From positions 8,915,900 to 8,979,899 of the forward strand of contig JAJHZJ010000531.1 of NCBI GenBank assembly GCA_023548195.1: DNA of 64,000 nucleotides, in the 5' to 3' direction. Shown here in pieces: positions 44,690 to 56,099 of this stretch. Each line of letters begins with the position of its first letter. The stretch's first letter is position 1. The stretch is from Bettongia penicillata ogilbyi (lineage: Eukaryota > Chordata > Mammalia > Diprotodontia > Potoroidae). The position numbers and the translations under genes were made by a program. Under the pieces are notes generated by a model. It saw nothing but the letters and a program-made list of their open reading frames with translations. It had not been told where the DNA came from and made no database searches.

Positions 44690-46050
44690 GAAGAAAGAGA
44701 ATATTAGTTCAAGAAGCAATTATTAGATGTCTACAAGGTCTAAGGCATTGAGGAAGGTGCTTGGGGATGAAGTGATAAGCTTCAGGAAGACTAGGCCAAG
44801 TCATTCAGAATGTTTCTGGAGATAAAGTGGTGGGCAGATTACAGAGGAACTTTGAATAATATCATGTTGGAGAATCTAGACTTATTGGGTGGTCGAGAAT
44901 CATTTAAAGCTTTTGAGCAGTTGAATGGTGGCATTAGAGTCAATACTTTAGGAACACCACTCTGGCTATAGTACGTTGGCTATAATGATTACCAGAGGCG
45001 GTGACTGGCAGTGAGGGAAAACAATCAGGGGGCTACTGGAATAGTTTGAGCGAAAAGCAATCAGAGTTTAAACTATAATGTTGGTATTAGGAATGGGAAG
45101 GAAATGACTGGTCAAGAAAGAATTTCAAAACAGAATTGACACATCTGTTAGATGTTGGATGAGAGAAAGGGAAGAGTCACAGATGACTGAAGTTTTGGAC
45201 CAAGGAATTGAGAGGACAGTGGTGCCATTAACAGGAATGGGAAAAGAAATGATTTGGGGGTAAGATGGGGCAAGTACACAGTAGATAATAATTTCAGACA
45301 GAGAGGAAAGGCCTTGAAAGCAAGGCAGAGAAATTTGGGCTTGAAGTGGTCAATCTAGATTTTAAGTAAGAGCATTGCCATGATTAAAGTGGTATTTGAG
45401 GAGATTATATACAAGTACATGCAAGATGGATATACAGTATATAGAAGATGGATATGCAGAATATACAAGATGGATATACAGTATATACAAGATGAGGGGA
45501 GCAGGAATCTTTGAGTGAAAAGATCAGTTTAGTAGGATAATATAGAAAAACAAATGTAAGACCATGAAGACTGAGAAGTAAGAAATGGAAAGATTGAAAT
45601 GGAAGTTCTTCAATTGGGAAAATGATAGACAGGATTGGTGACAGATCAGATAGAAGGTTGAAGGAGAGTGAAGAGTTACAGAGGAATAGGAGGTTTTTAG
45701 TCCCAGTGAATCTGGGATAGTGGTGGTACCACAGGCAAAAGTGAGCAAGAAAGGAGTGGAACTTGGTTTGGAGAAATACACTCCATTTGAGGGAAGACTG
45801 GGAATGAAAATTGGAATGTGGAAGATATAGCTTATGCAAGGGATGAAGTTTATGAAAAGAGAAAACATGTTTAAAAGCATCCATTCTTGAAAATATATTT
45901 TTTTGGGAATGTGATGGGTAGAGACAGTTAAGTGTATCCTTCCAGTAAGACTTTTCCTCTTTTTTCAAATATTTGAAGGGCTGTGATGTTGAAAAGGAAT
46001 TAAATTTGACCTGTTTGCCTCTGACTACAAAGGGCAGCACCAGGAAAATG
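44690..46050 (-). mobile_element. L2 LINE, long copy
   Basis: Antisense L2 from 3' UTR ('aattattagatgtctacaag') through ORF2: 'aaagcttttgagcagttgaa', 'caccactctggctatag', 'ggctactggaatagtttgag', 'agtggtgccattaacaggaa', 'tgacagatcagatagaaggt'. The 211-residue minus frame at 45405-46040 is on the sense strand of this element but shows no reverse transcriptase motif and is partly made by a minisatellite. Confidence 0.6.
45423..45488. repeat. 22-bp minisatellite, three copies
   Basis: Units start at 45423, 45445 and 45467, each beginning 'aagatggatat' and ending 'atatag' or 'atatac'; a fourth begins 'aagatg' at 45489. Units differ by one to three bases. Confidence 0.95.
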
Positions 46051-46354
46051 GATAGAAATCACAGAGAGGAAAAACTACCTAATAGTCAAAGATGTACAAA
46101 GGAATAATGGTGATAGCCTTGAGAGGTAGCAGGTCTTCCAGCAGAACAAAGGTTGCATGACTGATTGCTTTATATTGTGGAAATGATTCCTATTCAGAGA
46201 TATAGTATAAATTTCTTCCAATTTTGAAACTGTCCCATATTTTACTCACTGTTAGCATTTTGTAATGTTAGGATATATATCACTGTAATCAGTAATATAT
46301 AATATTATATAATAATATTTTACTCGTTACTTTTTATTGGAAGGTCTTTTTTGT

Positions 46355-46775
46355 TGTTAAAGATCAGTCAATCAACATTTAGTGTCTACTATGTACCAGC
46401 ACTAGGGATAAAAAAAGCAGCCAAAGACAGTCCCTGTCCTCAAGGAGCTTTAAATCTAATGGAAGAGACAACATGCAAACAAATATACATAAAACAAACT
46501 ACATATAGGACAAATAGAAAATGATTAACAGAGGAGAGGTATGAAAATTAAGAGATGTGAATTAGAGGGTTATGCTTCCTTTTCAAGTGCGGTCTTTGCA
46601 CCAAATTCATCTGAGCTGGTGGAACTCGGGAAGTGGGTAGTCAAAGCCATCTCATTGTATAGATAAGGAAACTGAGGTTCAGAGTAGCTAAATGACTCAC
46701 ACAGGTAGGGCAGAGCTGGGATTTGAACCCAGATCTGATTCCAGATTCAGTGCCCTTTCTCTTGTACCATTGGAA
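46355..46775 (-). repeat. L2 3' end followed by MIR
   Basis: 46355-46545: 'tcagtcaatcaacatttagt', 'cctgtcctcaaggagcttta', 'gagacaacatgcaaacaaat' (L2). 46560-46775: 'agataaggaaactgaggttc', 'agctgggatttgaacccaga' (MIR). Confidence 0.8.
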
Positions 46776-47004
46776 ATAGTTGACCAACAAAAACTGACTT
46801 AATTTCATGATTGTTTTTTTAAATAGCATGAAAATATACAGCGCTACCCTTAATGGAACAGAGGCAAAATTTCAGTTCTCAGATTGATTTCTTTGGATCT
46901 TCTGACATCACTGTTCTTGATATTTAAATGTGTTTTCTAGTGATAGAATTGCTTTTGTTTTCCTAGGGGAAAAAAAAAAATTATCATTCCAAATATATTC
47001 CTTC

Positions 47005-47190
47005 CTAATGCTCAGAAGCTACAGGAAAAAGAACATGATTTGAAATTAGAGGCCCTGGGTTCACATCCATTCCTTACTATTTTTGTGATCTTTGGACGGT
47101 ATTTAAGGTCTGGAGGCCTTAGTTCACTCATCTGTAAAATAAGTGGGTTAGAATAGATGGTCTTAGCATTATCTTTGATCTTATGAACAA
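47005..47190 (+). repeat. MIR/THER2 SINE
   Basis: 'gaggccctgggttcacatcc', 'tcactcatctgtaaaataag', 'gttagaatagatggtcttag'. Confidence 0.65.
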
Positions 47191-47950
47191 ATCTCTTCTG
47201 AATAAGCGCTGTGTCTACTTACTTATTTGCAATAGTGATCTTCTAAGGAACAAACCTTTAAAAGTCAGAGTTGGACTTGGCTAATGTGGGAATCAACTGG
47301 CTATTAAGGGCTTTATTTTTCAGTTTTTTAAATGTGAAATGAGGAGTAGAAAGGACAGATTGCTACAAATATGATTGTTAAATGAAAAAGTAAAAACAAC
47401 TTTTAAAAATGAATAATAAAAAGCACCTAGTCTGGCTGAAAGATCTAAACATTTTAAAAGGATTAGATATGCTTTTTTTGTGAGCAGAATTCCCAGGCAG
47501 CCTAGTTAGTCAGGGATTTTTTTCTCCTCCTTAAGGTGTGGTTGAAGGATCTTTGATCTCATTTTCATTTCAAATAAGTTCTGAAGCCTCTATGGTAAAG
47601 AGAAGCCTTTACTACCTGCACACAGGGGAGTTGTAGAAAATTAGCAGTCTTTGGAGAACTATTTTGGGCAGATATTCTTGCTAAAGGGAGGCCTGTCAGG
47701 TCATAACTCACAGTAGGAATGCTCACAAAAATACAAATGTTTGACCGTAATAAAGTTCATTCAGCCTACCTCTGCCAGTGGTATCAAGGAAGGGGTCCTG
47801 CTTCCTTAACAAACTATTCTACATCCATGAGTGAACGGGTTCTATAAATATGTCTGAACCCTCTTAGAAGGAGTCTTCCTTGCTTCCATGGTAGTGAATT
47901 TTGCCTCCAAACTAGTCTGCAAGGAAGGGGACATGCTGTAGTTATAGGGA
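47191..47950. other. Unassigned sequence
   Basis: No recognised family or exon. Confidence 0.45.
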
Positions 47951-47954
47951 CTAA

Positions 47955-48070
47955 TTCAACAGATAATTGCATGACTCTACTATATACATATCCCTGAACC
48001 AGGCGCTAAGGAAGATATAAAATTTAATTAAGACCTCACCCTAGTCCAGAAGGGAAATGAAGTCACATCC
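47955..48070 (-). repeat. L2 3' end (degraded)
   Basis: 'caacagataattgcatgact', 'gaaccaggcgctaaggaaga', 'aagacctcaccctagtccag'. Confidence 0.55.
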
Positions 48071-48119
48071 ATGCGTAACCCCTGTCCTAAAGTCCATTGG
48101 TATGGGACACTTTCCTTAT

Positions 48120-48720
48120 TGTTGGAGATGAAAGCTCTGCCCTGTAGAAGGGGAGGCAGTGTCAGTGAGAGGCAAGAGAGCTCCAGCCATCATCAGTACT
48201 TTTCAAGACTCTACAAGTGAGAATTCACTTAAGTCCCACTTCGGGACTGGTCAGGCTTCAAGTCTTTGAGTGTTGAGTCAGCTTTCAACTCCAAGAGAGA
48301 AGATGGAAGAGACCAACCTCATTTCAGCTTGCTGAAGGAAAAGACTAGGACAGCATAAGAGGAGCTGGAAGTCTCCATTCTTCCTTGTTCCTAGCTTGCT
48401 ACTCTACAGACATCAGGGGACTCTACAGGTGCCAGGAAGCTCCCTTTGGGTGAGATAGTGAACACTGTTTTGATTTATCTTGCTCCATTTGGGAGAGTGC
48501 TTTCACTCTATATTGTCTGGTGTATATTCTCTTATATATACCTTTTCTGATTTCTGTTTTGCTATGATTTGGATAAATGGGCTTCTTAGCCATGTACTGT
48601 GGATGTTCATTGTGAAACTAGTTTTAGGTGGGAAAGGGGTCAAACCTGGAATATAGAGGTGGGGGTTTGTCTTCCTCTCAAAATGACAAAGTGATTAGAA
48701 GTTGGGAACCCAGTCGTATC
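48120..48720 (+). other. Unassigned segment, possibly an old solo LTR
   Basis: It has an LTR-like style: it starts TGTTGG, ends near '...acaaaca', and contains 'cttatatataccttttctga' and a repeat-like right half (48470-48660). No target duplication or internal sequence was found, so the LTR reading is tentative. Confidence 0.25.
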
Positions 48721-48769
48721 CCCTGGACAAACAACATTTAAGAGAGCATGTATTCTATATTTATTTCTG

Positions 48770-48773
48770 TCTG

Positions 48774-48832
<59 letters not shown>

Positions 48833-48883
48833 GTCTCTCACTGTCTGTCTGTCTATCTGTCTGTCTGTCTATCTATCTATCTT
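48770..48883. repeat. (CTAT/CTGT)n microsatellite
   Basis: About 28 tetranucleotide units, mostly CTAT with CTGT variants toward the right; several chance frames cross it. Confidence 0.97.
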
Positions 48884-49144
48884 CTAGCTTCCTAGGCCCC
48901 ACTCTGAAGAGAGCAGAGTGGCCTCCAGGTCAATCTCCTGCTTTTCCTCCTAGCAGAAATGAAAATCTCCCTTGGAGAGGGTGGGGAGAGCAGAAGCTAG
49001 AGATAGCTGTTCTGCCCCGCTTTCTGTCGCTCTGCGCAGCTTTCTCAGTAGACATGGAGCCCTCACCACCGTGAAGGGTCCGCCTTCTCTTTCTCCCTGC
49101 ACATGGAAAGCTAGCGTATTCTGAGAAAGTACATTTTGATAACT

Positions 49145-49385
49145 GTTGAGTCTTCTCAGTCATGCCCAACTCTTCATGACCCCATTTGGGGTCTTCTTGG
49201 CAAAGATACTGGAGTGGTTTGCCATTTCTTCTCCAGCTCATTTTATAGAATGAGGGAACTGAGGCAAACAGGGTAAAGTGACTTACCCAGGGTCATATAG
49301 TAAGTATCAGACTAGATCTGAACTTGGGAAGATGAGTGCTGATTCCAGGTCTGGCTCTCTCTCCACTGCACTACTTAGCTACCCC
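49145..49385 (-). repeat. Marsupial tRNA-derived SINE (MAR1/SINE1 type), full length
   Basis: 'gttgagtcttctcagtcatg', 'tggggtcttcttggcaaaga', 'gaactgaggcaaacagggta', 'ctgcactacttagctacccc': complete antisense SINE from tail to tRNA-like head. Confidence 0.9.
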
Positions 49386-49394
49386 AATAATAAG

Positions 49395-50130
49395 CATATT
49401 AGAGAGGCGCAAAATAAAATGTCATGTGGGAGTCTCCAGTGAAGGATTTTTACCTCTGGTTGGGTTCAGACAGGGCTATATGAAGGAGGGACTGTTTGAG
49501 TTGAGCTTTAAAAGGTGAATAGGAATGAAGCCAGCAGGCCAAGATAAGGAGAGAGGACACTCTAAGAATAAGGAACGTAAGGGTGCACAGGAAATCATAG
49601 GGTGAAGAGGAATCCCTTTTGGTTAGAGTGTGGATTGTATGGAAGGGAGTGGGTAGTGCTAAATGATGGAAGGTCATGAATACCAGGTAAAAAGGTGTGA
49701 AATTAACTGGCAATAGAGAACCCCAGATATTTTTTAACAGAGAAGAGAGATGAGCAGATCAGCACATAAGGAAAACTAGTCTGGTGGTGGTATGAAGGAT
49801 AGACTAGAGTGAGGAGAAAGAGATTTGGAAAGATTTGCCAGGAGGCATGCATCTAGGCGGCCAGGCGCCTGTAGTGAGGACTTGTATATGGATGATGGCA
49901 GTGAGATCAGTGAGGTGGAAAGGGATGTGAGAGATGTGATATTCCCCAAAATAATATCTGGTTGCAGAGGGAGAAGTGAACTATTATTTGCAACTCAGAA
50001 AACTGGTAAATGAAGGTGTTAGGGAGAATTAAATAAAAAGAGGAGGAAGGTTTAGGGGTAAAAATAATAACCTGAATTCTGGATGTGTTCCATTTCTGTT
50101 ACTAGACCAAATCAGTGCCAGATTTTTGAT
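49395..50130 (-). mobile_element. L2 LINE fragment
   Basis: 'gagttgagctttaaaaggtg', 'ggattgtatggaagggagtg', 'tggaaggtcatgaataccag', 'caatagagaaccccagatat'. The antisense L2 order matches 1890-2200. Confidence 0.65.
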
Positions 50131-50160
50131 GCTACACTCAGAGAAAAAAATGCTAATCTG

Positions 50161-51890
50161 GTACCACACCAATTAAACTATCAGATAATTATTTTCTAGA
50201 GCTGGATAAAATAATATCAAAATTCATCTGGAAGAACAAAAGGTCCAGAATATCAAAGGGACTAATGAAAAGAAATGCTAGGGAAGGTGGCCTAGCGCTA
50301 CCAGATCCCAAATTGTACTATAAAGCAGCAATTATCAAAACCACTTGGTATTGGCTAAAAAACAGAAGGGTAGACAAGTGGAATAGACTTGGCACTCAAG
50401 ACACAGTAGGCAAAGAATATAGCAACTTCCTGTTTGATAAACCCAACGACCCAGCTTCTGGGATAAGAACTCACTGTTCAACAAAAATTGCTGGGAAAAC
50501 TGGGTAACAGTGTAGTGAAAACTAGGCGTAGACCCATGACTGACCCCATACATAATATTAAAGTCCAAATGGGTACACGATCTAGGTATAAAAGCTGATA
50601 CCATGGACAAACTGGAGGAGCAAAGGATAGAGTATTTATCAGATTTATGGAGAAGGGAAGAATTTTTTACTAAAGAAGAGATAGAAAGCATTATGAAATG
50701 CAAGATGGATAATTTTGATTACATTCAATTGAAAAGTTTTTGCACAACCAAACCCAATTGCAACCAAAATTCAGAGGGATGTAGGAAATTAGGAAAATAT
50801 TTTTACAGCTAATCTTGGGGATAAAGGCCTCATTTCCAGAATATATAGAGAACTGACTCAAATATATAACTATACAAGTGTTTCCACAATTGATAAATGG
50901 TCAAAAGATATGAACAGGCAATTTTCAGAGGAAGAAATTAAAGATATCTATAATCATATGAAAAAATGCTCTAAATCACTTTTGATTAGAGAGATGCAAA
51001 TCAAAACAACTCTGAGGTACCACATCACACCTATAAGATTGGCAAACATGACAGAACAAGAAAATGATAAATGTTGGAGAGGATGTGGGAGAGTGGGAAT
51101 TCATTGTTGGTGGAGCTGTGAGCTCATCCAACCATTCTGGAGAGCGGTTTGGAACTATGCCCAAAGGGCTACAAAAATGTGCATACCCTTTGACCTAGAA
51201 ATATTGCTACTAGGACTGTATCCCCAAGAGATAATAAAAATGGGAAGGGGTCCCACATGTACAGAAATATTTGTAGCAGCACTCTTTGTAGTTGCCAAAA
51301 ACTGGAAGTCAAGGGGATGCTCATCAATTGGAGAATGGATGAATAAATTATGGTATATGAATGTAATGGAGTACTATTGTGCCATAAGAAATGATGAACA
51401 AGAAGACTTCAGGGAGGCCTGGAAGGACTTATATGATCTGATGCTGAGTGAAAGGAGCAGAACCAGGAGAACTTTGTGCACAGCAAGGACCACAGTGTGC
51501 GAGAGTTTTTTCTGGTAGACTTGGAACTTCATAATAACTCAAGAACTTAAAAAAAAAAAACCCCAATGGTTTTCTAAGGCAAAATGCCTTCCACACTCAG
51601 AGAAAGAACTATGGAATTCATTTGCAGAATATAGCAGATCATGTTTGTGTGTGTGTGTGTGTGTTTGTGTATTATGTTTTAATTTGTTATATGATTTCTT
51701 CCATTTATTTTAGTTCGTCTACATAGCATGATTATAGTGAAAACGTATTCAATAGGAAAGTATATGTAGATCCCATATAGAATTGTATGCCATCTTGGGG
51801 AGGGAGTGCAGTGGGTATGGGGGGTTAAAATCTAAATTTTATGGTAGTGATTGTAGAACATTAAAAAAATAAATAAAATAAAATTTTAAA
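50161..51890 (+). mobile_element. 5'-truncated L1 with target duplication
   Basis: L1 ORF2 C-terminal part, 3' UTR and A-rich tail. The 13-bp 'aaatgctaatctg' at 50148-50160 recurs at 51891-51903 with one change (aaatgctgatctg), a good target-site duplication. Less diverged than the copies at 17.6 and 24.3 kb. A (GT)n tract at 51645-51670 lies in the 3' UTR. Confidence 0.95.
50210..51518 (+). pseudogene. L1 ORF2 C-terminal domain remnant
   Basis: Pieces at 50265-50507, 50603-50812 and 50910-51518 (202 aa) are consecutive parts of L1 ORF2 separated by stops or frameshifts. The last begins with MNRQFSEEEIKDIYNHMKKC and holds the cysteine motif CWRGCGRVGIHCWWSCELIQ, then IPFDLEILLLGLYPQE. Endonuclease and reverse transcriptase catalytic parts are missing. 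Confidence 0.9.
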
Positions 51891-51903
51891 AAATGCTGAT
51901 CTG

Positions 51904-52690
51904 AATAAACCATGTATCTAACAGTTACCCGGTCATCTCTAAAATAGTGAGTTTATATATACACTCAGTATAAGCCACCAAATTGCCCTCTTCATATTCT
52001 GTCAGATTGTATTACTGATTTTTCTTATCTCAGTCAGATAATAAGACATCCTAAACTTAGTAAAGCATCTGAATGAGAGAAAGCTTCTTTGTCTCTCTAC
52101 AGGTATAATCAGTGTTTACCCAACACTCTGTCAAATCTTACTGCTTTCTTAGCCCTGCCTGAAATATGGCACCTAGGGAAATATAGCTTATCTTGGTAGT
52201 TGAGGAGATTTCAATATAATCAGCCTCTGGAGTCACCTGACTTTGGATGTGGGTTGAGTCATTACTTGCTTCACTCTCTGATTACAGGCTCTTTCTGTAC
52301 TTTCTTTCCAAGTGCTTTATTGAATCCACTTTTAAATGCCTAGAGCAGTGAAGTTCATTAGTCACCTGTATTCACCTTTTCATAGTATTTCATTTCTGGG
52401 AAGTTTTCTACTTAATTTTTCACACCTTTGAACCGTACACCCTAACAGTTCTTCCTTTGTTCCCTGGCTCCACAAACAACTTGTTGCCAGTTTTGCAAAA
52501 CGTTACTAGATGGTGCTTATTTGCAGGCCTTGTTCTCTCTCCCTCAGAACTCTTCTCTGGCTCCCTATTACTTATCCTACCTGTACTCTGTAATGAATGA
52601 AAGTCAATTTATCTGCTTTACCCCCACCAGGTACTCTAATTCAGACAAATTGTATTCTCTGTTGTTCCCTCTCCAAAAATCCCCCTCCCT
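51904..52690. other. Unassigned sequence
   Basis: 52440-52690 is pyrimidine-rich and may be degraded sense L2. Nothing else recognised. Confidence 0.4.
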
Positions 52691-52694
52691 CCTT

Positions 52695-52825
52695 GAAGTT
52701 AGGTGATAAAGTGGGGGTGTGTTCAAATCCCACCTCAGACACAAGCTGTGTGGCTCTAGGCAAGTCACTTGACCTCTGTTTGCCTCAGTTTCCTTAACTG
52801 TAAAATAGGGATACCAACGACGTGT
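52695..52825 (+). repeat. tRNA-derived SINE/MIR fragment
   Basis: 'gttcaaatcccacctcagac', 'ggctctaggcaagtcacttg', 'gcctcagtttccttaactgt'. Confidence 0.75.
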
Positions 52826-52829
52826 TTAG

Positions 52830-54190
52830 GCATTAACATGTAATGCAGTTTGGTTGGAGTGTACGGTAGGTGAAATTCTGAAAAGGGAGTTTAGAGCCAC
52901 ACTGTGAAGAAATTTGAATAGGAAATTGAGTTGGAAATTCATCCATTAGACAAAAAAAAACACAAAGTTTTTTGAGCAGGGGACTTAAGCGGTACTTTAA
53001 ATTGATTAATTAGGTGGTCGTCTGCAGGATGGAGTTACGAAGAAGAGGAGGCTATGGAAATAGCTAGGTGACTCTATTTTATATATAGAATGCTACCTTT
53101 AGAGTCAGGAAGCCTCTTTAAATTTTACTCATGCACTGGCCATGTGATCCTAGTCAAGTCACATAACCTCTTTCAGTCTTAGTTTCCTCAGTTGTTAGGT
53201 ATAGTAATAACATCTACCACATCAGGTCAAATGAGATTATATGAACACTCTATTCTTATTATTATTTACTAAAGAGGTGAAAAAATAAGAGCATAATATA
53301 GGGCAGTGAAAGTGGGAAGGGAAATGAATGAATAGATTTGACATATATTTAAAAGGAAAAATTGACAGGATTTCAGTATCCATCTAGCTCAAACTCTAAC
53401 ATTTAGCTTATAAACTTAAGGTCCTTAAAGAACACCTTTGTGTGATAGTTTATATTTGTTTTAGAAGGTATTCTATTTAATTAAATGACATTTTCCCCTA
53501 TAAGACTCTCTTAGTTTTATTATTGAAGTGTAAGTTCCTGTCATATTTTAGAGTTCTAAGAGCTTAGAGGCAGTTTTAAGTAGGGGGTGGGGCTAAGCTG
53601 TCTAAAAGGAGAAATAGAAATAAAAGAGGAGTGCAGAGCTTAAATGTAAGTGAGGAGAACAATGGCACCATTAATAGATACTGAGGAATCAGGAGGGAAG
53701 ATGATGAATTGGTTTTAGAAATGATGATTTTTGAGGTGACATGAGACATCCAATTTGAAATGTCTACCAGACAGAAATATGGAAGTGAGCTCAGTAAGGC
53801 TAGCATTAGAGATAGTGATTCAGGGGTCTTCTACTTTAGAAGCGATGGATGAACTTTTGGGCAGGAATGAAATCATTAAAAGAGAGAGAAAAGAAGAATG
53901 TCAAAGGAAAAAACAAACTTTGGAGGAATATTCATATTATGGGGTCCAGAAACAAAGAGGAGGCAGAGAAAGGAAGGAGACTGAGATGAGAGAACTAGGT
54001 TGGTGAAATGTCATATAATTCAGAGGAGGATGACAGTTCCAGTACTAAATCCAGTCCATAGAGGTGCTTAATACATGTGGGCTGGATTAAAATTTTCTTG
54101 AAGAAGGAGGTTCAGATGCTGCAAAAGGTTCAAAGTATATAAGGACTAAGAAAAAGTCCATTAGGAGGTTACCGGTGACTCTGGTAAGCT
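52830..54190 (-). mobile_element. L2 LINE split by a SINE
   Basis: 52830-53050: 'agtttggttggagtgtacgg', 'tttgagcaggggacttaagc'. 53570-54190: 'caatggcaccattaatagat', 'acatgagacatccaatttga', 'tctaccagacagaaatatgg'. The order is that of antisense L2. The SINE at 53055-53275 and about 300 bp of uncertain sequence separate the halves. Confidence 0.65.
53055..53275 (+). repeat. Diverged SINE
   Basis: 'gaaatagctaggtgactcta' head, 'tttagagtcaggaagcctct', 'gtgatcctagtcaagtcaca', 'tcttagtttcctcagttg'. Confidence 0.7.
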
Positions 54191-54194
54191 TTCC

Positions 54195-54760
54195 TCTCTT
54201 TCTCTCCTCAGTTCTTAGTACAGTGCCCAGCACACAGTAGGGACTTAATAAAATATTTATTGATCTACTAATCAATAGACGCATAAGTCAGGCATTGTGC
54301 TAGGTATTCTTGATGCAAAGGCAAAACAAAACCCAAGTAAGTAAACAACTTTCCTTGCCTCAAGGAGTTTATATTCTTCTGGGAAAACAGAGTGTATATA
54401 TGTATAAGTAAATATAAAGTACCTTGGGGTAGTGGAGTCCTTTACAGTTAAAGGCCTCAGGAAAAGATCCTATGAAGGAGGTATGAGGGAGCTAAGGATT
54501 CTCATAGCAAAGGTGAAGAGGTCTATAAAAAGACCTATGATGCTGCATATGAAGAATGTTCAAATAAGCCACTTTGGTGGGAATACAGGGTGTGTGAAGG
54601 GAAATAATATGTAATAAGCCTGGGAAAGTAGGCTAGAGCCAGGTAGTGAAGGTCTTTGATTTCCAAACCAAAGAGTGTGAATTTTATTCTTAATATTAAC
54701 CAAAAAGAAGCCACTACAGCTTTTTTGATCTGGGGAGACAGATGGAAGAATGCTCTTAGA
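54195..54760. repeat. Two L2 3' ends, tail to tail
   Basis: 54195-54262 is a sense L2 terminus ('cagtgcccagcacacagtag'). 54265-54760 is antisense L2 ('ggcattgtgctaggtattct', 'ttgcctcaaggagtttatat', 'gtagtgaaggtctttgattt'). Confidence 0.7.
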
Positions 54761-55215
54761 AATGTCTTACAAGCTGAGTTAGATAGAAAAAAAAGATCAG
54801 CACCTTCTAGTAGCTTCCTTAATTTGAGAGAGAAGACATCCACATAAGATGTATAAGTAGCATTACGAAAAAGTATATAATTAATTAAGTGCCAGGATGA
54901 ATGATGAAGAATAGTAAGAGGTAAAGGTCCTGAGGAGCTGGGAGAACCATGTGGGGTAAGTGAGACTTAACATTCAAGGGGGAATAAGATTGGATATGTG
55001 AAGAGATGGGTTGGAGGGTAGGAGGAAGAAATATTCTATGCAGGGGAAATAATGTGAAGTTGAGAAGGAGTAACTGGATGTTGAGAAGTCAGTGATGAGT
55101 GCTCTTATACTTGCATTTTCTCATTCTCCTCTATTGGAAAGAAAAAACTGGATAGGTCTAGTAGGCACAGATTACTGAGGATCTCACATACTGTCTTGAA
55201 TCATCTATACTTGAT
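54761..55215. other. Purine-rich sequence, probably antisense L2
   Basis: 'gtaagaggtaaaggtcctga' and 'gaatattctatgcagggg'-like words fit L2 weakly. Confidence 0.35.
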
Positions 55216-55221
55216 CCTCTA

Positions 55222-55645
55222 GGCTAATGATGTCAAATGCAAATAGAAACTATTCTTGTGGCCTCATATTGACTTAGAAAAACACAAATTGACATTATCT
55301 ATGTTAAGGGTAATGAAGTGCTGCCAGGCCTGGAGTCAGGAAGATCTGAGTTCAAATCTGGCTTCAGATGCTAGCTGTGTGATCCTGGGCAAGTTGCTTA
55401 ACCATTATTTGCCTCAGTTCCTCATCTGTAAAATGGCGGTCCTGTTGAAGGAAATGGCAAGCCACTCTAGCATCTTTGCCAAGAAGATCTCATGGACAAG
55501 TCACAAAGAGTGGAATACAATTCAACAACAAATGTTCTCTTGTATTTTTATCTATTTTATTAATCATTTCTCAGTTACATTTTAAGCAGCACTCAAGAGT
55601 CTTACCCTGCATGGGCTCCAAGTTTGAGAGGTCTATTCTAGAACA
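55222..55645. mobile_element. hAT-like non-autonomous DNA transposon split by a SINE
   Basis: Left part: 'taatgatgtcaaatgcaaat', 'cctcatattgacttagaaaa', 'gacattatctatgtt'. Right part from 55531: 'atgttctcttgtatttttat', 'ctcagttacattttaagcag', ending 'gctccaagtttgagaggtc'. The ends (GATGTCAAA ... TTTGAGAGG) are degraded inverted repeats. Confidence 0.7.
55306..55530 (+). repeat. Marsupial SINE nested in the hAT-like element
   Basis: 'gccaggcctggagtcaggaa', 'gttcaaatctggcttcagat', 'tcctgggcaagttgcttaac', 'tctttgccaagaagatctca'. 'atgtt' lies at both junctions. Confidence 0.85.
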
Positions 55646-55654
55646 TGGAATCCT

Positions 55655-55805
55655 TAAACTTAAAAAAAAAGTTGATAACTGTATTTCAGTAAAATTGATT
55701 TTTTTTGTAATGTGTATTTTATTTAATAAAAATTATTCTGAGTATGTAAGTTTCACTAGACTACAAAAAGTGTTTATAACTCACATTTTAAAAAAAGATT
55801 AAGAA
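55655..55805. mobile_element. Putative non-autonomous DNA transposon (copy 3)
   Basis: 'aaaaaaagttgataactgta', 'tttcagtaaaattgattttt', 'aaaattattctgagtatgta', and the end 'aaagattaagaatccc'. Same family as 34360-34565 and 40785-40930. Confidence 0.5.
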
Positions 55806-55814
55806 TCCCTTCCT

Positions 55815-56060
55815 CCCCAACTCTAGGCAGTGGGAAACTACTAAGAGTTTTTTGATCAAGGATGTGACATTATGAATCTGGTATTTTAGTAAAATTAACC
55901 TGACAACATTGAGTATAACAGATTGGAAAAGGGAGGAAACTAGAGGGAAGTAGCCCAAGTTTGAGTTTGTTACTCAGTAGTGAGAGACTGAAGACTTAGA
56001 CTAAGTTGGGCTAGGGATGGAAATGGTGAATCAGGATTAGTTGGGAGACTGGAACATTTC
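55815..56060 (-). repeat. L2 fragment
   Basis: 'gggaaactactaagagtttt', 'gatcaaggatgtgacattat', then purine-rich antisense L2. Confidence 0.55.
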
Positions 56061-56099
56061 AAAATATCTTTTGCCACTTCAAGTTTTTGTAAGTTTAGA

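Noticed and set aside
45405..46040. 211-residue open frame on the minus strand, the longest in the window
   Set aside because: It lies in an L2 copy, is partly made of a 22-bp minisatellite, has low-complexity Phe/Leu/Ser-rich content and no domain.
48770..48883. Regular short repeats that might suggest an array such as CRISPR
   Set aside because: A plain tetranucleotide microsatellite without spacers, in a vertebrate genome.
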